Below are positions 1-10,030 of a stretch of DNA of 64,000 bases, piece after piece (position 1 is the stretch's first letter; every line of letters starts with the position of its first letter). Position numbers and translations under genes: made by a program. Source of the DNA: Nitratireductor sp. (GTDB taxonomy: Bacteria; Pseudomonadota; Alphaproteobacteria; Rhizobiales; Rhizobiaceae); assembly GCF_017794765.1 (NCBI RefSeq), contig NZ_CP051236.1:728780-792779 (forward strand). Reading direction: 5' to 3'. The notes under the pieces are model-generated. The model was not told where the DNA came from and did not search any database. It saw only the letters and a program-made list of their open reading frames with translations.

Positions 1-1
1 G

Positions 2-85
2 GACCAGATCATGATCGTCAATTTCTCCGGGCGCGGGGACAAGGACGTCCACACCGTCGGAAAGATGCTCGGCATGGAGATGTGA
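2..85 (+). CDS. trpB: Tryptophan synthase beta chain, C-terminal end (partial)
   Basis: Only the last 27 codons are in the window. They contain the NFSGRGDKDV segment typical of the TrpB C-terminus (usually N-L-S-G-R-G-D-K-D), then a TGA stop. TrpB condenses indole with serine in the last step of tryptophan synthesis and acts as an alpha2beta2 complex with TrpA, which is encoded 360 bp downstream on the same strand. The protein is cut by the window edge, not truncated by mutation as far as can be seen. Confidence 0.9.
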   Translation, partial: DQIMIVNFSGRGDKDVHTVGKMLGMEM

Positions 86-87
86 AC

Positions 88-330
88 ATGTTCGAAATCT
101 ATCGTTCCAAGCAAAACCAGCACCACTACGTGGCCATTCGCCAGGACGACGATAGGGAAAACCCGAAGGGGATAAGGGCAAGCCAGAACCTTGCCTTCCT
201 GACCCGTGTGGCCGATGACGGCGAACCGCGCATCGCCTTCGACCCCGAAGAAGCGAAAAGCCGGATCGAGCGCGATGGCTTCTACGCCTTCACTGTCACC
301 ATTGAAATCCGCGAGCACGCCGAGGGATAG
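88..330 (+). CDS. Small protein of unknown function between trpB and trpA
   Basis: An 80-residue protein starting at the ATG two bases after the trpB stop. A GGAGA at 76-80 inside the trpB end gives good Shine-Dalgarno spacing, so translation is probably coupled to trpB. A GTG at 82 in frame is a less likely start. The product has no signal peptide, membrane segment or cysteine. It begins MFEIYRSKQNQHHYVAIR and is rich in charged residues, suggesting a small soluble mixed alpha/beta fold. I do not recognise the family. Its position inside the trp operon suggests co-expression with tryptophan synthesis, but nothing in the sequence ties it to the enzymes. Confidence 0.6.
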   Translation: MFEIYRSKQNQHHYVAIRQDDDRENPKGIRASQNLAFLTRVADDGEPRIAFDPEEAKSRIERDGFYAFTVTIEIREHAEG

Positions 331-444
331 GCTGATCGCATTGCATTGCCGCGTTCGTGATCGAGCGATAAGGCCGCTGCAACCGCAAGGACTGCAAGAC
401 GGCGTGGGGGCGCCGCGCTGGATGTACGAGGACCCAGGACCATC

Positions 445-1284
445 ATGACCACCCGCATTGACCGCCGCTTCGCGCGGCTGAAGGAAGAAAACCGCCCGGC
501 ACTCGTGACCTATTTCATGGGCGGGGATCCGGACTATGAGACCTCGCTGTCGATCATGAAGGCGCTGCCTGCGGCGGGCAGCGACGTGATCGAACTGGGC
601 ATGCCCTTTTCCGACCCCATGGCCGATGGCCCGGCCATCCAGGCCGCTGGCCTGCGCGCGCTCAGGGGCGGGCAGACGCTTGCGAAGACGCTCCAGATGG
701 CGCGTGACTTTCGTGAAGATGACGACGACACGCCCATCGTGATGATGGGTTATTACAACCCGATCTACATCTATGGCGTGGAACGCTTCCTGACCGATGC
801 GAAGGCCGCCGGAATTGACGGGCTGATCATCGTCGACCTGCCGCCGGAGATGGATCAGGAGCTTTGTGTTCCGGCGATCAAGGCGGGGCTGAATTTCATT
901 CGTCTGGCCACACCGACGACAGACGAGGATCGTCTCCCAAAGGTTCTGGAGAACACGTCGGGCTTTGTCTATTACGTCTCGATGACGGGTGTGACGGGAT
1001 CAGCATTGCCTGACACGAACAATGTTTCGGCGGCGGTTTCGCGCATCAAGGAGCACACGGACCTGCCGATCTGCGTCGGCTTTGGCGTGAAGACGGCGCG
1101 GCAGGCCAGGGCGATAGGCGAGGCGGCGGACGGTGTTGTGGTCGGCAGCGCCATCGTTGCGGCCATCGCCCAGTGCTACGACGACAACGGCAAACGGATC
1201 GAAGACCCCGCCGAGGCCGTGGCGACCCTTGTGAAGGGGCTGGCAGACGGGGTGCGCCAGGCGCGCCTTGCTGCTGCCCGATAA
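445..1284 (+). CDS. trpA: Tryptophan synthase alpha chain
   Basis: This 279-residue protein is full length for TrpA. It cleaves indole-3-glycerol phosphate to indole and glyceraldehyde 3-phosphate; indole is passed by channel to TrpB. The catalytic acids are present: Glu50 in [11 protein letters not shown] and Asp61 in MADGP, matching the E. coli Glu49/Asp60 pair. The C-terminal phosphate-binding glycines (GFGVKT and VVVGSAIV) are also intact. It follows trpB and a small ORF on the same strand, with accD 42 bases downstream, the order usual in rhizobia. Confidence 0.97.
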   Translation: MTTRIDRRFARLKEENRPALVTYFMGGDPDYETSLSIMKALPAAGSDVIELGMPFSDPMADGPAIQAAGLRALRGGQTLAKTLQMARDFREDDDDTPIVMMGYYNPIYIYGVERFLTDAKAAGIDGLIIVDLPPEMDQELCVPAIKAGLNFIRLATPTTDEDRLPKVLENTSGFVYYVSMTGVTGSALPDTNNVSAAVSRIKEHTDLPICVGFGVKTARQARAIGEAADGVVVGSAIVAAIAQCYDDNGKRIEDPAEAVATLVKGLADGVRQARLAAAR

Positions 1285-1326
1285 TTGGCGCATCTTCGGA
1301 ATGCGGAAAAACAGAAGGCATATGGA

Positions 1327-2283
1327 ATGAACTGGATCACCAGCTATGTGAGACCGAAGATCAACTCGATGCTCGGTCGCCGGGACATGCCGGAGAACCT
1401 CTGGATCAAGGATCCCGAGACCGGCGAGATGGTCTTTCACAAGGATCTGGAAGACAATCTCTGGGTCATTCCCTCCTCCGGCCATCACATGAAGATTTCC
1501 GCCCGCGAGCGGCTGAAAAGCTTCTTCGACGATGGCGAGTATGAGACGCTGGAAAACCCGAAGGTCGTGACCGACCCGCTGAAATTCCGCGATGAACGCC
1601 GCTATACCGAACGCCTGCGTGATGCCAAGGCCAAGACCAACATGGAAGATGCCGTGTTGAGCGGCGTTGGCCGGGTTCAGGGGCTTGAGCTACTGGCCAC
1701 GGTGCAGGATTTCGCCTTCATGGGCGGTTCCCTTGGCATGGCAGCCGGCGAGGCCATCGTTCGCGCTTTCGAGACGGCGGTCGAGCGCAGGCTCCCGCTG
1801 GTGCTCTATGCGGCCTCGGGCGGCGCGCGCATGCAGGAAGGCATCCTCTCGCTGATGCAGCTGCCGCGCACCACTGTTGCGCTGGACCGGCTAAAGGAAG
1901 CGGGGCTACCTTATATCGTGGTGCTCACCAACCCGACAACCGGTGGCGTGACCGCGTCCTACGCCATGCTGGGCGATGTCCACATCGCCGAGCCCGGCGC
2001 GCTGATCGGCTTCGCCGGCCCGCGCGTGATCGAGCAGACCATTCGGGAAAAGCTCCCGGAAGGCTTCCAGCGCGCCGAATACCTGCGCGATCACGGCATG
2101 GTCGACATGGTGGTTTCGCGGCTGGAGATGAAGGAAACCATCGCACGGCTGTTGAAGATTCTGCTCAGGGAGAAGGCGGAAGCTGCGCCGGAAGTCGTGG
2201 AAGACGCACCGGTGGACGAGACCGAAACGGCTCCGGTTCCTGTCGAGTCAAAACAGACAGCGGTGGAACAGCCGAAGGCTTGA
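1327..2283 (+). CDS. accD: Acetyl-CoA carboxylase, carboxyltransferase subunit beta (zinc ribbon lost)
   Basis: The 318-residue product starts [18 protein letters not shown], which is why the ATG at 1327 is preferred to a TTG at 1285. AccD pairs with AccA to move the carboxyl group from biotin to acetyl-CoA, the first step of fatty acid synthesis. The crotonase-like core is intact ([34 protein letters not shown]). The N-terminal region that forms a four-cysteine zinc ribbon in E. coli is aligned but has no cysteine, and the whole protein contains none. A Glu/Pro/Ala-rich tail follows residue 285. Confidence 0.95.
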   Translation: MNWITSYVRPKINSMLGRRDMPENLWIKDPETGEMVFHKDLEDNLWVIPSSGHHMKISARERLKSFFDDGEYETLENPKVVTDPLKFRDERRYTERLRDAKAKTNMEDAVLSGVGRVQGLELLATVQDFAFMGGSLGMAAGEAIVRAFETAVERRLPLVLYAASGGARMQEGILSLMQLPRTTVALDRLKEAGLPYIVVLTNPTTGGVTASYAMLGDVHIAEPGALIGFAGPRVIEQTIREKLPEGFQRAEYLRDHGMVDMVVSRLEMKETIARLLKILLREKAEAAPEVVEDAPVDETETAPVPVESKQTAVEQPKA

Positions 2284-2328
2284 TGACATAGATATTAGCC
2301 GGCTGAAAAACCTCCAGGCAGGACTCAG

Positions 2329-3672
2329 ATGACCATTCTCTCCGCCGAGCGGGAAATAGAGCGTCTTCTGTCGCTCCATCCCAAGGGCTTCGACCTGTCG
2401 CTCGAGCGCATCACGCGCCTGCTCGACCGGCTGGACAACCCGCATCTGAAAATGCCGCCAGTCATCCATGTGGCTGGAACGAACGGCAAGGGTTCGGCCA
2501 CGGCTTTCGCCCGCGCCGTTCTGGAAGCGTCGGGCCGCATCGTTCATGTCCACACCTCACCGCATCTGGTCAACTGGCACGAGCGCTACCGGCTCGGTGC
2601 CGAAGCTGGCGGAAGGCTGGTCGAGGATGCGGTTCTGGCGGATGCCGTGGCGCGGGTGGCTGAGGCGAATGCCGGTGAAAAGATCACCGTCTTCGAGATC
2701 CTCACGGCGGTGATGTTCGTGCTCTTTTCGGAGCATCCGGCGGATGTGGCGATTGTCGAGGTCGGGCTCGGCGGCCGGTTTGACGCGACCAATGTCATTC
2801 CCCATCCGGCAGCCAGCCTCATTATGCCGATTTCGCTCGACCACGAAGCCTATCTCGGCGACCGTGTAGAGCTGATTGCTGTCGAGAAGGCCGGCATCAT
2901 CAAGCGCGGTGCGCCTGTCGTGGTCGGGCAGCAGCCGTTCGATGCGGCGCGCGAGGTCCTTGTCGACACGGCGGAGCGGCTTTCCTGCCCGCTCACCGTC
3001 TATGGCGAGGACTTTCTGGCCTTCGAGGAAAACGGCCGCATGATCTATCAGGACAATGACGGTCTCTTTGACATGTCGCTGCCCCAGCTTTCGGGCCGGC
3101 ATCAGATCGCCAACGCGGCGGCAGCCATCGCCACCGTCAAGGCGGCGGGTTTTCCTGTTGGTCTGCGTGCGGCGGAGGCGGCGATGGAGCGCGTTGTCTG
3201 GCCCGGTCGCCTGCAGCGTCTCCCACAGGGGACGCTTTCGGAGCTCGGGCCGGAAGGCGCTGAAATCTGGATCGATGGCGGGCACAATCCCGGCGCGGGC
3301 GAAGCGATAGCCGAGGCGCTTGCTTCCGAGGAAGACCGCTCGCCGCGGCCTCTTTTCCTGATTGCCGGCATGATCAACACCAAGGACCAGACCGGCTATT
3401 TCCGCGCCTTCGAGGGCATGGCCAGGCATGTCTATACGGTCCCGGTGCCGTCGAGCGATGCGGGTGTGCCCAATGCCGAGCTCGCGGCGCGCGCCATGGA
3501 CGCGGGGCTTTCGGCCGAACCTGTCCATTCGGTCGCCAATGCGCTCAAGCTTTTGCGGGATACGCTCGATACCGGCCGCGAAGGCACCGAGCCCCCGCCG
3601 CGCATCCTGATCTGCGGTTCGCTCTATCTGATTGGTGCGGTCCTGGCCGAAAACGGCACCCCGCCGCGCTGA
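2329..3672 (+). CDS. folC: Bifunctional folylpolyglutamate synthase / dihydrofolate synthase
   Basis: A 447-residue Mur-ligase family enzyme. It adds glutamate to dihydropteroate and extends the polyglutamate tail of folates with ATP. The P-loop GTNGKGS lies at residues 50-56. Further Mur-ligase signatures are VEVGLGGRFDATN, the SLDHEAYLGD region, and WIDGGHNPGA in the C-terminal ligase domain. It lies 46 bases after accD, completing trpB-trpA-accD-folC. A hairpin just after its stop probably ends the operon. Confidence 0.95.
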   Translation: MTILSAEREIERLLSLHPKGFDLSLERITRLLDRLDNPHLKMPPVIHVAGTNGKGSATAFARAVLEASGRIVHVHTSPHLVNWHERYRLGAEAGGRLVEDAVLADAVARVAEANAGEKITVFEILTAVMFVLFSEHPADVAIVEVGLGGRFDATNVIPHPAASLIMPISLDHEAYLGDRVELIAVEKAGIIKRGAPVVVGQQPFDAAREVLVDTAERLSCPLTVYGEDFLAFEENGRMIYQDNDGLFDMSLPQLSGRHQIANAAAAIATVKAAGFPVGLRAAEAAMERVVWPGRLQRLPQGTLSELGPEGAEIWIDGGHNPGAGEAIAEALASEEDRSPRPLFLIAGMINTKDQTGYFRAFEGMARHVYTVPVPSSDAGVPNAELAARAMDAGLSAEPVHSVANALKLLRDTLDTGREGTEPPPRILICGSLYLIGAVLAENGTPPR

Positions 3673-3686
3673 TTCCGGCCCCCGTC

Positions 3687-3719
3687 TCGTCATCCTATGG
3701 TCTAGCCACAGGATGACGA
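3687..3719. terminator. Bidirectional hairpin between convergent folC and the TauE-type gene
   Basis: Arms at 3687-3700 and 3706-3719 pair over 14 positions with one mismatch around the loop TCTAG. It lies 15 bases after folC and 21 bases after the end of the facing gene, so it could stop transcription from both sides. There is no long T-run on either strand. The arm sequence TCGTCATCCT resembles short palindromic repeats common in Rhizobiales intergenic DNA. Confidence 0.6.
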
Positions 3720-3739
3720 ATGAGGACATGGAAAGCCGC

Positions 3740-4507
3740 TTACATCATCCCAATCACGCCGCGACGAATGAGGTCGAGTGCGAGAAGCGTGAGACCGATC
3801 CTGAACCAGCGGCGGAAGGTCTCTTCCGGCATTTTCTCAAGAAGGCGCGTTCCATAGACCGTGCCGAGATAGCCCGATGCGATCATCAGCGCGATGAAGG
3901 GAAGCCAGCGCCAGAAGGCGAAGCCTGCAAGGGCAAAGGCAATCACCTTGAGCGCGTGCTGCACCGTCATGCCGGCCGCGTGTGTGGCGATCAGCGCTTT
4001 CCGGTCGTCGGGAATGATCTGCGCGAAAAAGGCCGATAGCAGCGGGCCAGTTGCACCTACAAACATTGTCGCAAGCGCGAGCACCGCACTGCCGGCGGCG
4101 AGGCCTGCGTGGCTGAGTTGCGCCGCACCGGGGATTTTTGTCCACGTGACGGCGATGACGAAAACGCCCAGAACGAGCTTCAGGAGCGCGTCGGGCAATT
4201 GCACCACGAAATAGGCACCCACGGCAGCGCCGATCAGGCTACCGAGAATGAACGGCGTGGCGATGGAAAAGCGGATATGCGCCCGCTGATGCCAGGCGCG
4301 GCCGGTGTTGGAGCCGAGCTGTACCGCGCCATGAACGGGGATCAACGCCGCGACCGGGATGAAAAGGCCAAGCAGCGCCAGCATGGCCACACCGCCGCCC
4401 ACGCCAAAGGCGGCGGTGAGCGCGGAGGTGAAGAAGCTGGCGATCACAAGGAGAAGCGCCGGGACCGCGCCCAGCGCTTCAGGTAGAAGCGTATCCCAAC
4501 CGCTCAA
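3740..4507 (-). CDS. TauE/SafE (TSUP) family membrane permease
   Basis: A 255-residue, strongly hydrophobic protein with about seven to eight predicted membrane spans. TSUP proteins move sulfite, sulfonates or related anions across the inner membrane; the substrate here cannot be told. Typical features are the glycine-rich FGVGGGVAMLALLGLF stretch near the N-terminus and a second-half repeat with GATGPLLSAFF. The longer reading frame to 4612 overlaps the upstream gene, so I chose the TTG at 4507, eleven bases beyond the upstream stop codon and preceded by AAGGCGGGG. An alternative start cannot be excluded. Confidence 0.8.
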   Translation of the reverse strand: MSGWDTLLPEALGAVPALLLVIASFFTSALTAAFGVGGGVAMLALLGLFIPVAALIPVHGAVQLGSNTGRAWHQRAHIRFSIATPFILGSLIGAAVGAYFVVQLPDALLKLVLGVFVIAVTWTKIPGAAQLSHAGLAAGSAVLALATMFVGATGPLLSAFFAQIIPDDRKALIATHAAGMTVQHALKVIAFALAGFAFWRWLPFIALMIASGYLGTVYGTRLLEKMPEETFRRWFRIGLTLLALDLIRRGVIGMM

Positions 4508-4517
4508 GAGCCCCGCC

Positions 4518-5492
4518 TTACAGGAACTGTTTTCGGGTAAACTGGCCAGCCGGGCGGTAGCGCCAAAGATAGGTCGGCAGAATGGCAGCCAGTGAATGCT
4601 TCTGGATGCCAAGGCCGTCGAGCGTGCGACCAGCCGTTTTCGCCTCTTCGGAAACGATATTATCGGTCTTCAGGAGCTTCACCTGATCGAGCGTCAGCAT
4701 CGGATTCGGCAAAAGTCCGAGAATGCGGGCCTGAATGCGCGCGACGAACCAGGGCAGGGTGACGAACCAGCGCTTGCGATAGGTCGCTTCGAGCATTTCT
4801 TCGAGACACTCTCGGAAGGAGAGCACTTCCGGTCCACCCAGCTCGTAGATCTGGCCGCCTTTGAGATCTCCATCGACCGAGCGGGCATAGGCCTCGGCCA
4901 CATCACCAACATAGACAGGCTGGAACTTCGTCTCGCCACCACCGATCAGCGGCAGGAACGGCGAGAACCGCGCCATGTTGGCAAAGCGATTGAAGAAATC
5001 GTCTTCCGGACCGAATACGATGGAGGGGCGAATGATCACCGCATCCTTGACGGTTTCCAGCACCGCCTTTTCGCCCAGTGCCTTGGTGCGGGCATAGTCG
5101 GAATCGGACTCCGGATCGGCCCCGATGGCAGACCCGTGGGTCAGTTTCGCACCGGCGGCGCGGGCGGCTTCCGCCACCGCACGGGCACCGAAATGCTGAA
5201 CCGCGTCAAAAGACTGGCGGCCGGATTCATAGAGGATGCCAACGAGATTGATCACGTGATCGGCACCATCGACCGCGCGGTCGATCGAAGCGCGGTTGCG
5301 CAGGTTTGCCTGCACGGCCTGCACCTGGCCCACATTGCCGAGCGGCTGCAGGTGTATGGCCAGATTGGGATTGCGGCATGCAACACGCACCCGGTGGCCG
5401 CGTCGTGTGAGGGCCTGTACCAGATGTCGGCCGACAAAGCCGTTGCCGCCGAAAATGGTGATGAGCTTAGGTTTCTGGCTGATGGTGGCCAT
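4518..5492 (-). CDS. NAD(P)-dependent epimerase, complex I NDUFA9-like
   Basis: A 324-residue atypical short-chain dehydrogenase/epimerase. The N-terminal Rossmann motif is LITIFGGNGFVGRHLVQAL, close to the GxxGxxG pattern. The body matches the NDUFA9 (39 kDa accessory complex I subunit) group that is widespread in alphaproteobacteria, with HGSAIGADPESDSDYARTK and VIIRPSIVFGPEDDFFNRFA. In mitochondria this protein binds NADPH and stabilises complex I; the bacterial role is less defined. The ATG at 5492 follows AGAGGC and gives the conserved N-terminus; upstream in-frame ATGs add an unrelated extension. Confidence 0.85.
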   Translation of the reverse strand: MATISQKPKLITIFGGNGFVGRHLVQALTRRGHRVRVACRNPNLAIHLQPLGNVGQVQAVQANLRNRASIDRAVDGADHVINLVGILYESGRQSFDAVQHFGARAVAEAARAAGAKLTHGSAIGADPESDSDYARTKALGEKAVLETVKDAVIIRPSIVFGPEDDFFNRFANMARFSPFLPLIGGGETKFQPVYVGDVAEAYARSVDGDLKGGQIYELGGPEVLSFRECLEEMLEATYRKRWFVTLPWFVARIQARILGLLPNPMLTLDQVKLLKTDNIVSEEAKTAGRTLDGLGIQKHSLAAILPTYLWRYRPAGQFTRKQFL

Positions 5493-5597
5493 TTGCCTCT
5501 GTCTCCGGTTTCTCAACGGCTTCATAATCGGTTTCGCTCCAAAGGCAAAGGGTGCCCCGCGATAGTTTTCATCCCCAGGCGGAAATCGCTGCAAAAC

Positions 5598-8161
<2,564 letters not shown>

Positions 8162-8189
8162 CGCTGTTCCGCAGTCGGTTTCATGCAAG

Positions 8190-8219
8190 CGGCGCCGGGC
8201 AACCGGCGCCGTTTTCGTT
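8190..8219 (+). terminator. Rho-independent terminator after gyrB
   Basis: Perfect 9-bp GC stem (8190-8198 with 8203-8211), GCAA loop, then TTTTCGTTT. It sits 29 bases past the gyrB stop. Confidence 0.85.
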
Positions 8220-8247
8220 TGGCGCACATCCGTTTTTCGGTTCAATC

Positions 8248-8287
8248 ATTGACTAACCGGCAAAATGGCTTTAGCTGGTTAGTCAAT
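8248..8287. promoter_or_regulatory. Palindromic operator candidate before the CGNR regulator gene
   Basis: ATTGACTAACC at 8248-8258 and GGTTAGTCAAT at 8277-8287 are perfect inverted arms. Pairing continues inward with CCGGC against GCTGG (one mismatch). The right arm ends 14 bases before the regulator start codon, a position typical of an autoregulatory operator. TTGACT inside the left arm could also serve as a -35 element. Confidence 0.55.
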
Positions 8288-8301
8288 GGGAGACTGGAGC
8301 C

Positions 8302-8931
8302 TTGGCTGAGAACGCAGCGTGGCCAGTGCCGTTCTTTTTTGGCGGCAGGCTTTGCCTGGACTTCGTCAACACGGTGAATTGCCGTTCGAGGCCGGCAACG
8401 AAGGACTATATCCCCGATATGGCGGCACTGCTCGGCTGGTGCAGCCAACTGGCTGTGTTCGACACGGAAACTCTGACCCGTCTGCAGACGATGGCGGAAA
8501 CGAACCCTCCTGTGGCGGCGGCCGCACATGCCAGAGCCACGCAATTTCGCGAAACGCTCTTTGCGGTTTTCCAGAACACGATCATCGGAGAAGACCCGTC
8601 GAAGGATGCGCTCGGCGCGCTTGGCGAACTCGTGAGCGCGGGCCGGCAGCGTCAATGCCTGAAGAAGGACGCGGAGCGCTTTATCTGGAGCTGGGACAAG
8701 AGCCGCCTCGATCTCGATGTTCCTCTTCTGGCTGTTGCGCTCAGCGCTGAAGCGATGCTCACAGAAGGCGAGCTGCAGCGACTGAAGGCCTGTCCCGGGC
8801 CGGAAGGCTGCGGATGGCTGTTCTTCGATGAAACGAAAAATGCCTCCCGCCGCTGGTGCAGCATGGAGCATTGTGGGGGCGCGGCGAAAGCACGGCGCCA
8901 TGCTGCCCGTTTGAGGGAAAAAAGATCATGA
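8302..8931 (+). CDS. CGNR zinc-finger transcriptional regulator (ABATE domain)
   Basis: A 209-residue protein with an N-terminal ABATE domain (starting FFFGGRLCLDFVNTVNCR) and a C-terminal zinc ribbon of the CGNR family. These are putative stress-related transcription regulators. The zinc ligands are present as CPGPEGC and CSMEHC, but the name-giving C-G-N-R motif reads CGGA. The start is a TTG at 8302, with GGGAG at 8288-8292; no ATG fits better. The last codons overlap the next gene by ATGA, so the two are probably translated together. Confidence 0.8.
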   Translation: MAENAAWPVPFFFGGRLCLDFVNTVNCRSRPATKDYIPDMAALLGWCSQLAVFDTETLTRLQTMAETNPPVAAAAHARATQFRETLFAVFQNTIIGEDPSKDALGALGELVSAGRQRQCLKKDAERFIWSWDKSRLDLDVPLLAVALSAEAMLTEGELQRLKACPGPEGCGWLFFDETKNASRRWCSMEHCGGAAKARRHAARLREKRS

Positions 8932-9410
8932 AATTCATATCTTTACGCAGCATCGTCGTTGCCGCATTTGTGTTGTGTGGGCTGCTTTTTGCTGTGGGGT
9001 GGTTCACCCGCAATGATCCCTCGCAGGACCCCTACGTGAAGATCCTGGGCGGTGGTTTCATGTTCAACTACCGCCAGGGTGAGGTGTTCTATGGGTTTAC
9101 CGCTCAGGTGGTGCGACCGCTGGCCAGTGGCTCAATCATCGAGGCGACATTCGAGAACCCGGCGGGCGGCGCGCCGCTCGTGGTGTCGGAGCGGGTGAGC
9201 ACGATGACCGACCGCTACGCGCTCAGAACACCGCCGGTTCGCGGGGTCGAAGCGAAGAAGCCGTACAAGGTATCGATCCGTGTCTACGACCGCGAGAAAA
9301 CCAGCATGATCTGGGAAGGGGACACGACCTTTGCGAGCCAGATCAGCGACAAGGTCGTACCAGACAGGCCGCTCACCGTCGGGCCGGGCTACCATCTCAA
9401 CCCCAACTGA
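8928..9410 (+). CDS. Membrane-anchored protein of unknown function coupled to the CGNR gene
   Basis: A 160-residue protein with one N-terminal hydrophobic segment (about residues 8-26, SIVVAAFVLCGLLFAVGWF). The rest is a predicted periplasmic beta-rich domain containing YRQGEVFYGFTAQVVRPL and a C-terminal PGYHLNPN. A signal anchor seems more likely than a cleaved signal peptide. The start overlaps the CGNR stop by ATGA, implying a two-gene operon. I do not recognise a characterised family. The pairing suggests that it is the main target of the upstream regulator. Confidence 0.7.
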   Translation: MKFISLRSIVVAAFVLCGLLFAVGWFTRNDPSQDPYVKILGGGFMFNYRQGEVFYGFTAQVVRPLASGSIIEATFENPAGGAPLVVSERVSTMTDRYALRTPPVRGVEAKKPYKVSIRVYDREKTSMIWEGDTTFASQISDKVVPDRPLTVGPGYHLNPN

Positions 9411-9500
9411 GAAGCGAACGTCCATCAGAATTTTCCTGATGAACCTTTCTCCAGACCACGGCGACTAACGGATGTCGGGGCGCGATTGCCCCTTCCCGAA

Positions 9501-9522
9501 ACCCGAACTGGACCCGAACTGG
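9501..9522 (+). repeat. 11-bp perfect tandem duplication
   Basis: ACCCGAACTGG occurs twice in direct succession immediately before the GGAG ribosome site of the next gene. It looks like a recent slippage duplication in the leader. Confidence 0.8.
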
Positions 9523-9530
9523 AGATGACA

Positions 9531-9887
9531 ATGCCCTATTCTTTCAAGGCCAACCGCATCGCAATGGCTGCAGCCTCACTGGTCATGCTGTCAGCCACTG
9601 GATTACCCACCACCGGCGTTGCCGGTCAATTCGCCCTTGCGCCGCAGATGGCAGGGCCGTCCATGAATTGTTCAGTGCCCAACCACGTCGTCTGCACCAT
9701 CAGCAGCGCCAAGGGACTGAAGCTGGTCAAGATCACCGCCAACACCCCGCAGGGCAGCGTGAACCTTGTAGACAAGACCTATCGCAGCTGTCCGAAGACG
9801 GTGAAAGTCTCATGGGACTCTGCTTATCAGATGGCCGGCAAGCAGATCGTCGAATGCAGCGGAAGCTTGAAGCTCAAGGCCCGCTGA
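9531..9887 (+). CDS. Small secreted protein of unknown function
   Basis: A 118-residue protein starting at the ATG at 9531, six bases after GGAG. A signal peptide is clear: basic NRIAM, hydrophobic AAASLVMLSATGL, then a likely cut near GVAGQFA. The mature part is about 85 residues and has four cysteines (NCSVPNHVVCTI, RSCPK, VECSG), which could form two disulfide bonds in the periplasm. No family is recognised. The gene stands alone between the CGNR operon and convergent lepA. Confidence 0.65.
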   Translation: MPYSFKANRIAMAAASLVMLSATGLPTTGVAGQFALAPQMAGPSMNCSVPNHVVCTISSAKGLKLVKITANTPQGSVNLVDKTYRSCPKTVKVSWDSAYQMAGKQIVECSGSLKLKAR

Positions 9888-10030
9888 ACAAGAAACGGTG
9901 CCGCCGGGCCCGGGTGGCGGGGCAGCCCGTTTCAGCGGCATCGGGGTGGGTTTGTCTGCCGTGGCAGCAAGCCCGCCCGCTTTCCGCTCTTGTGCGCAAA
10001 TCAGGTGTTTCCACCTGACTGCGAGATGCT

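Noticed and set aside
2557-3729. 390-codon open frame on the minus strand
   Set aside because: It lies wholly antisense to folC, has an Arg/His-rich composition with no recognisable motif, and results from GC-rich codon bias.
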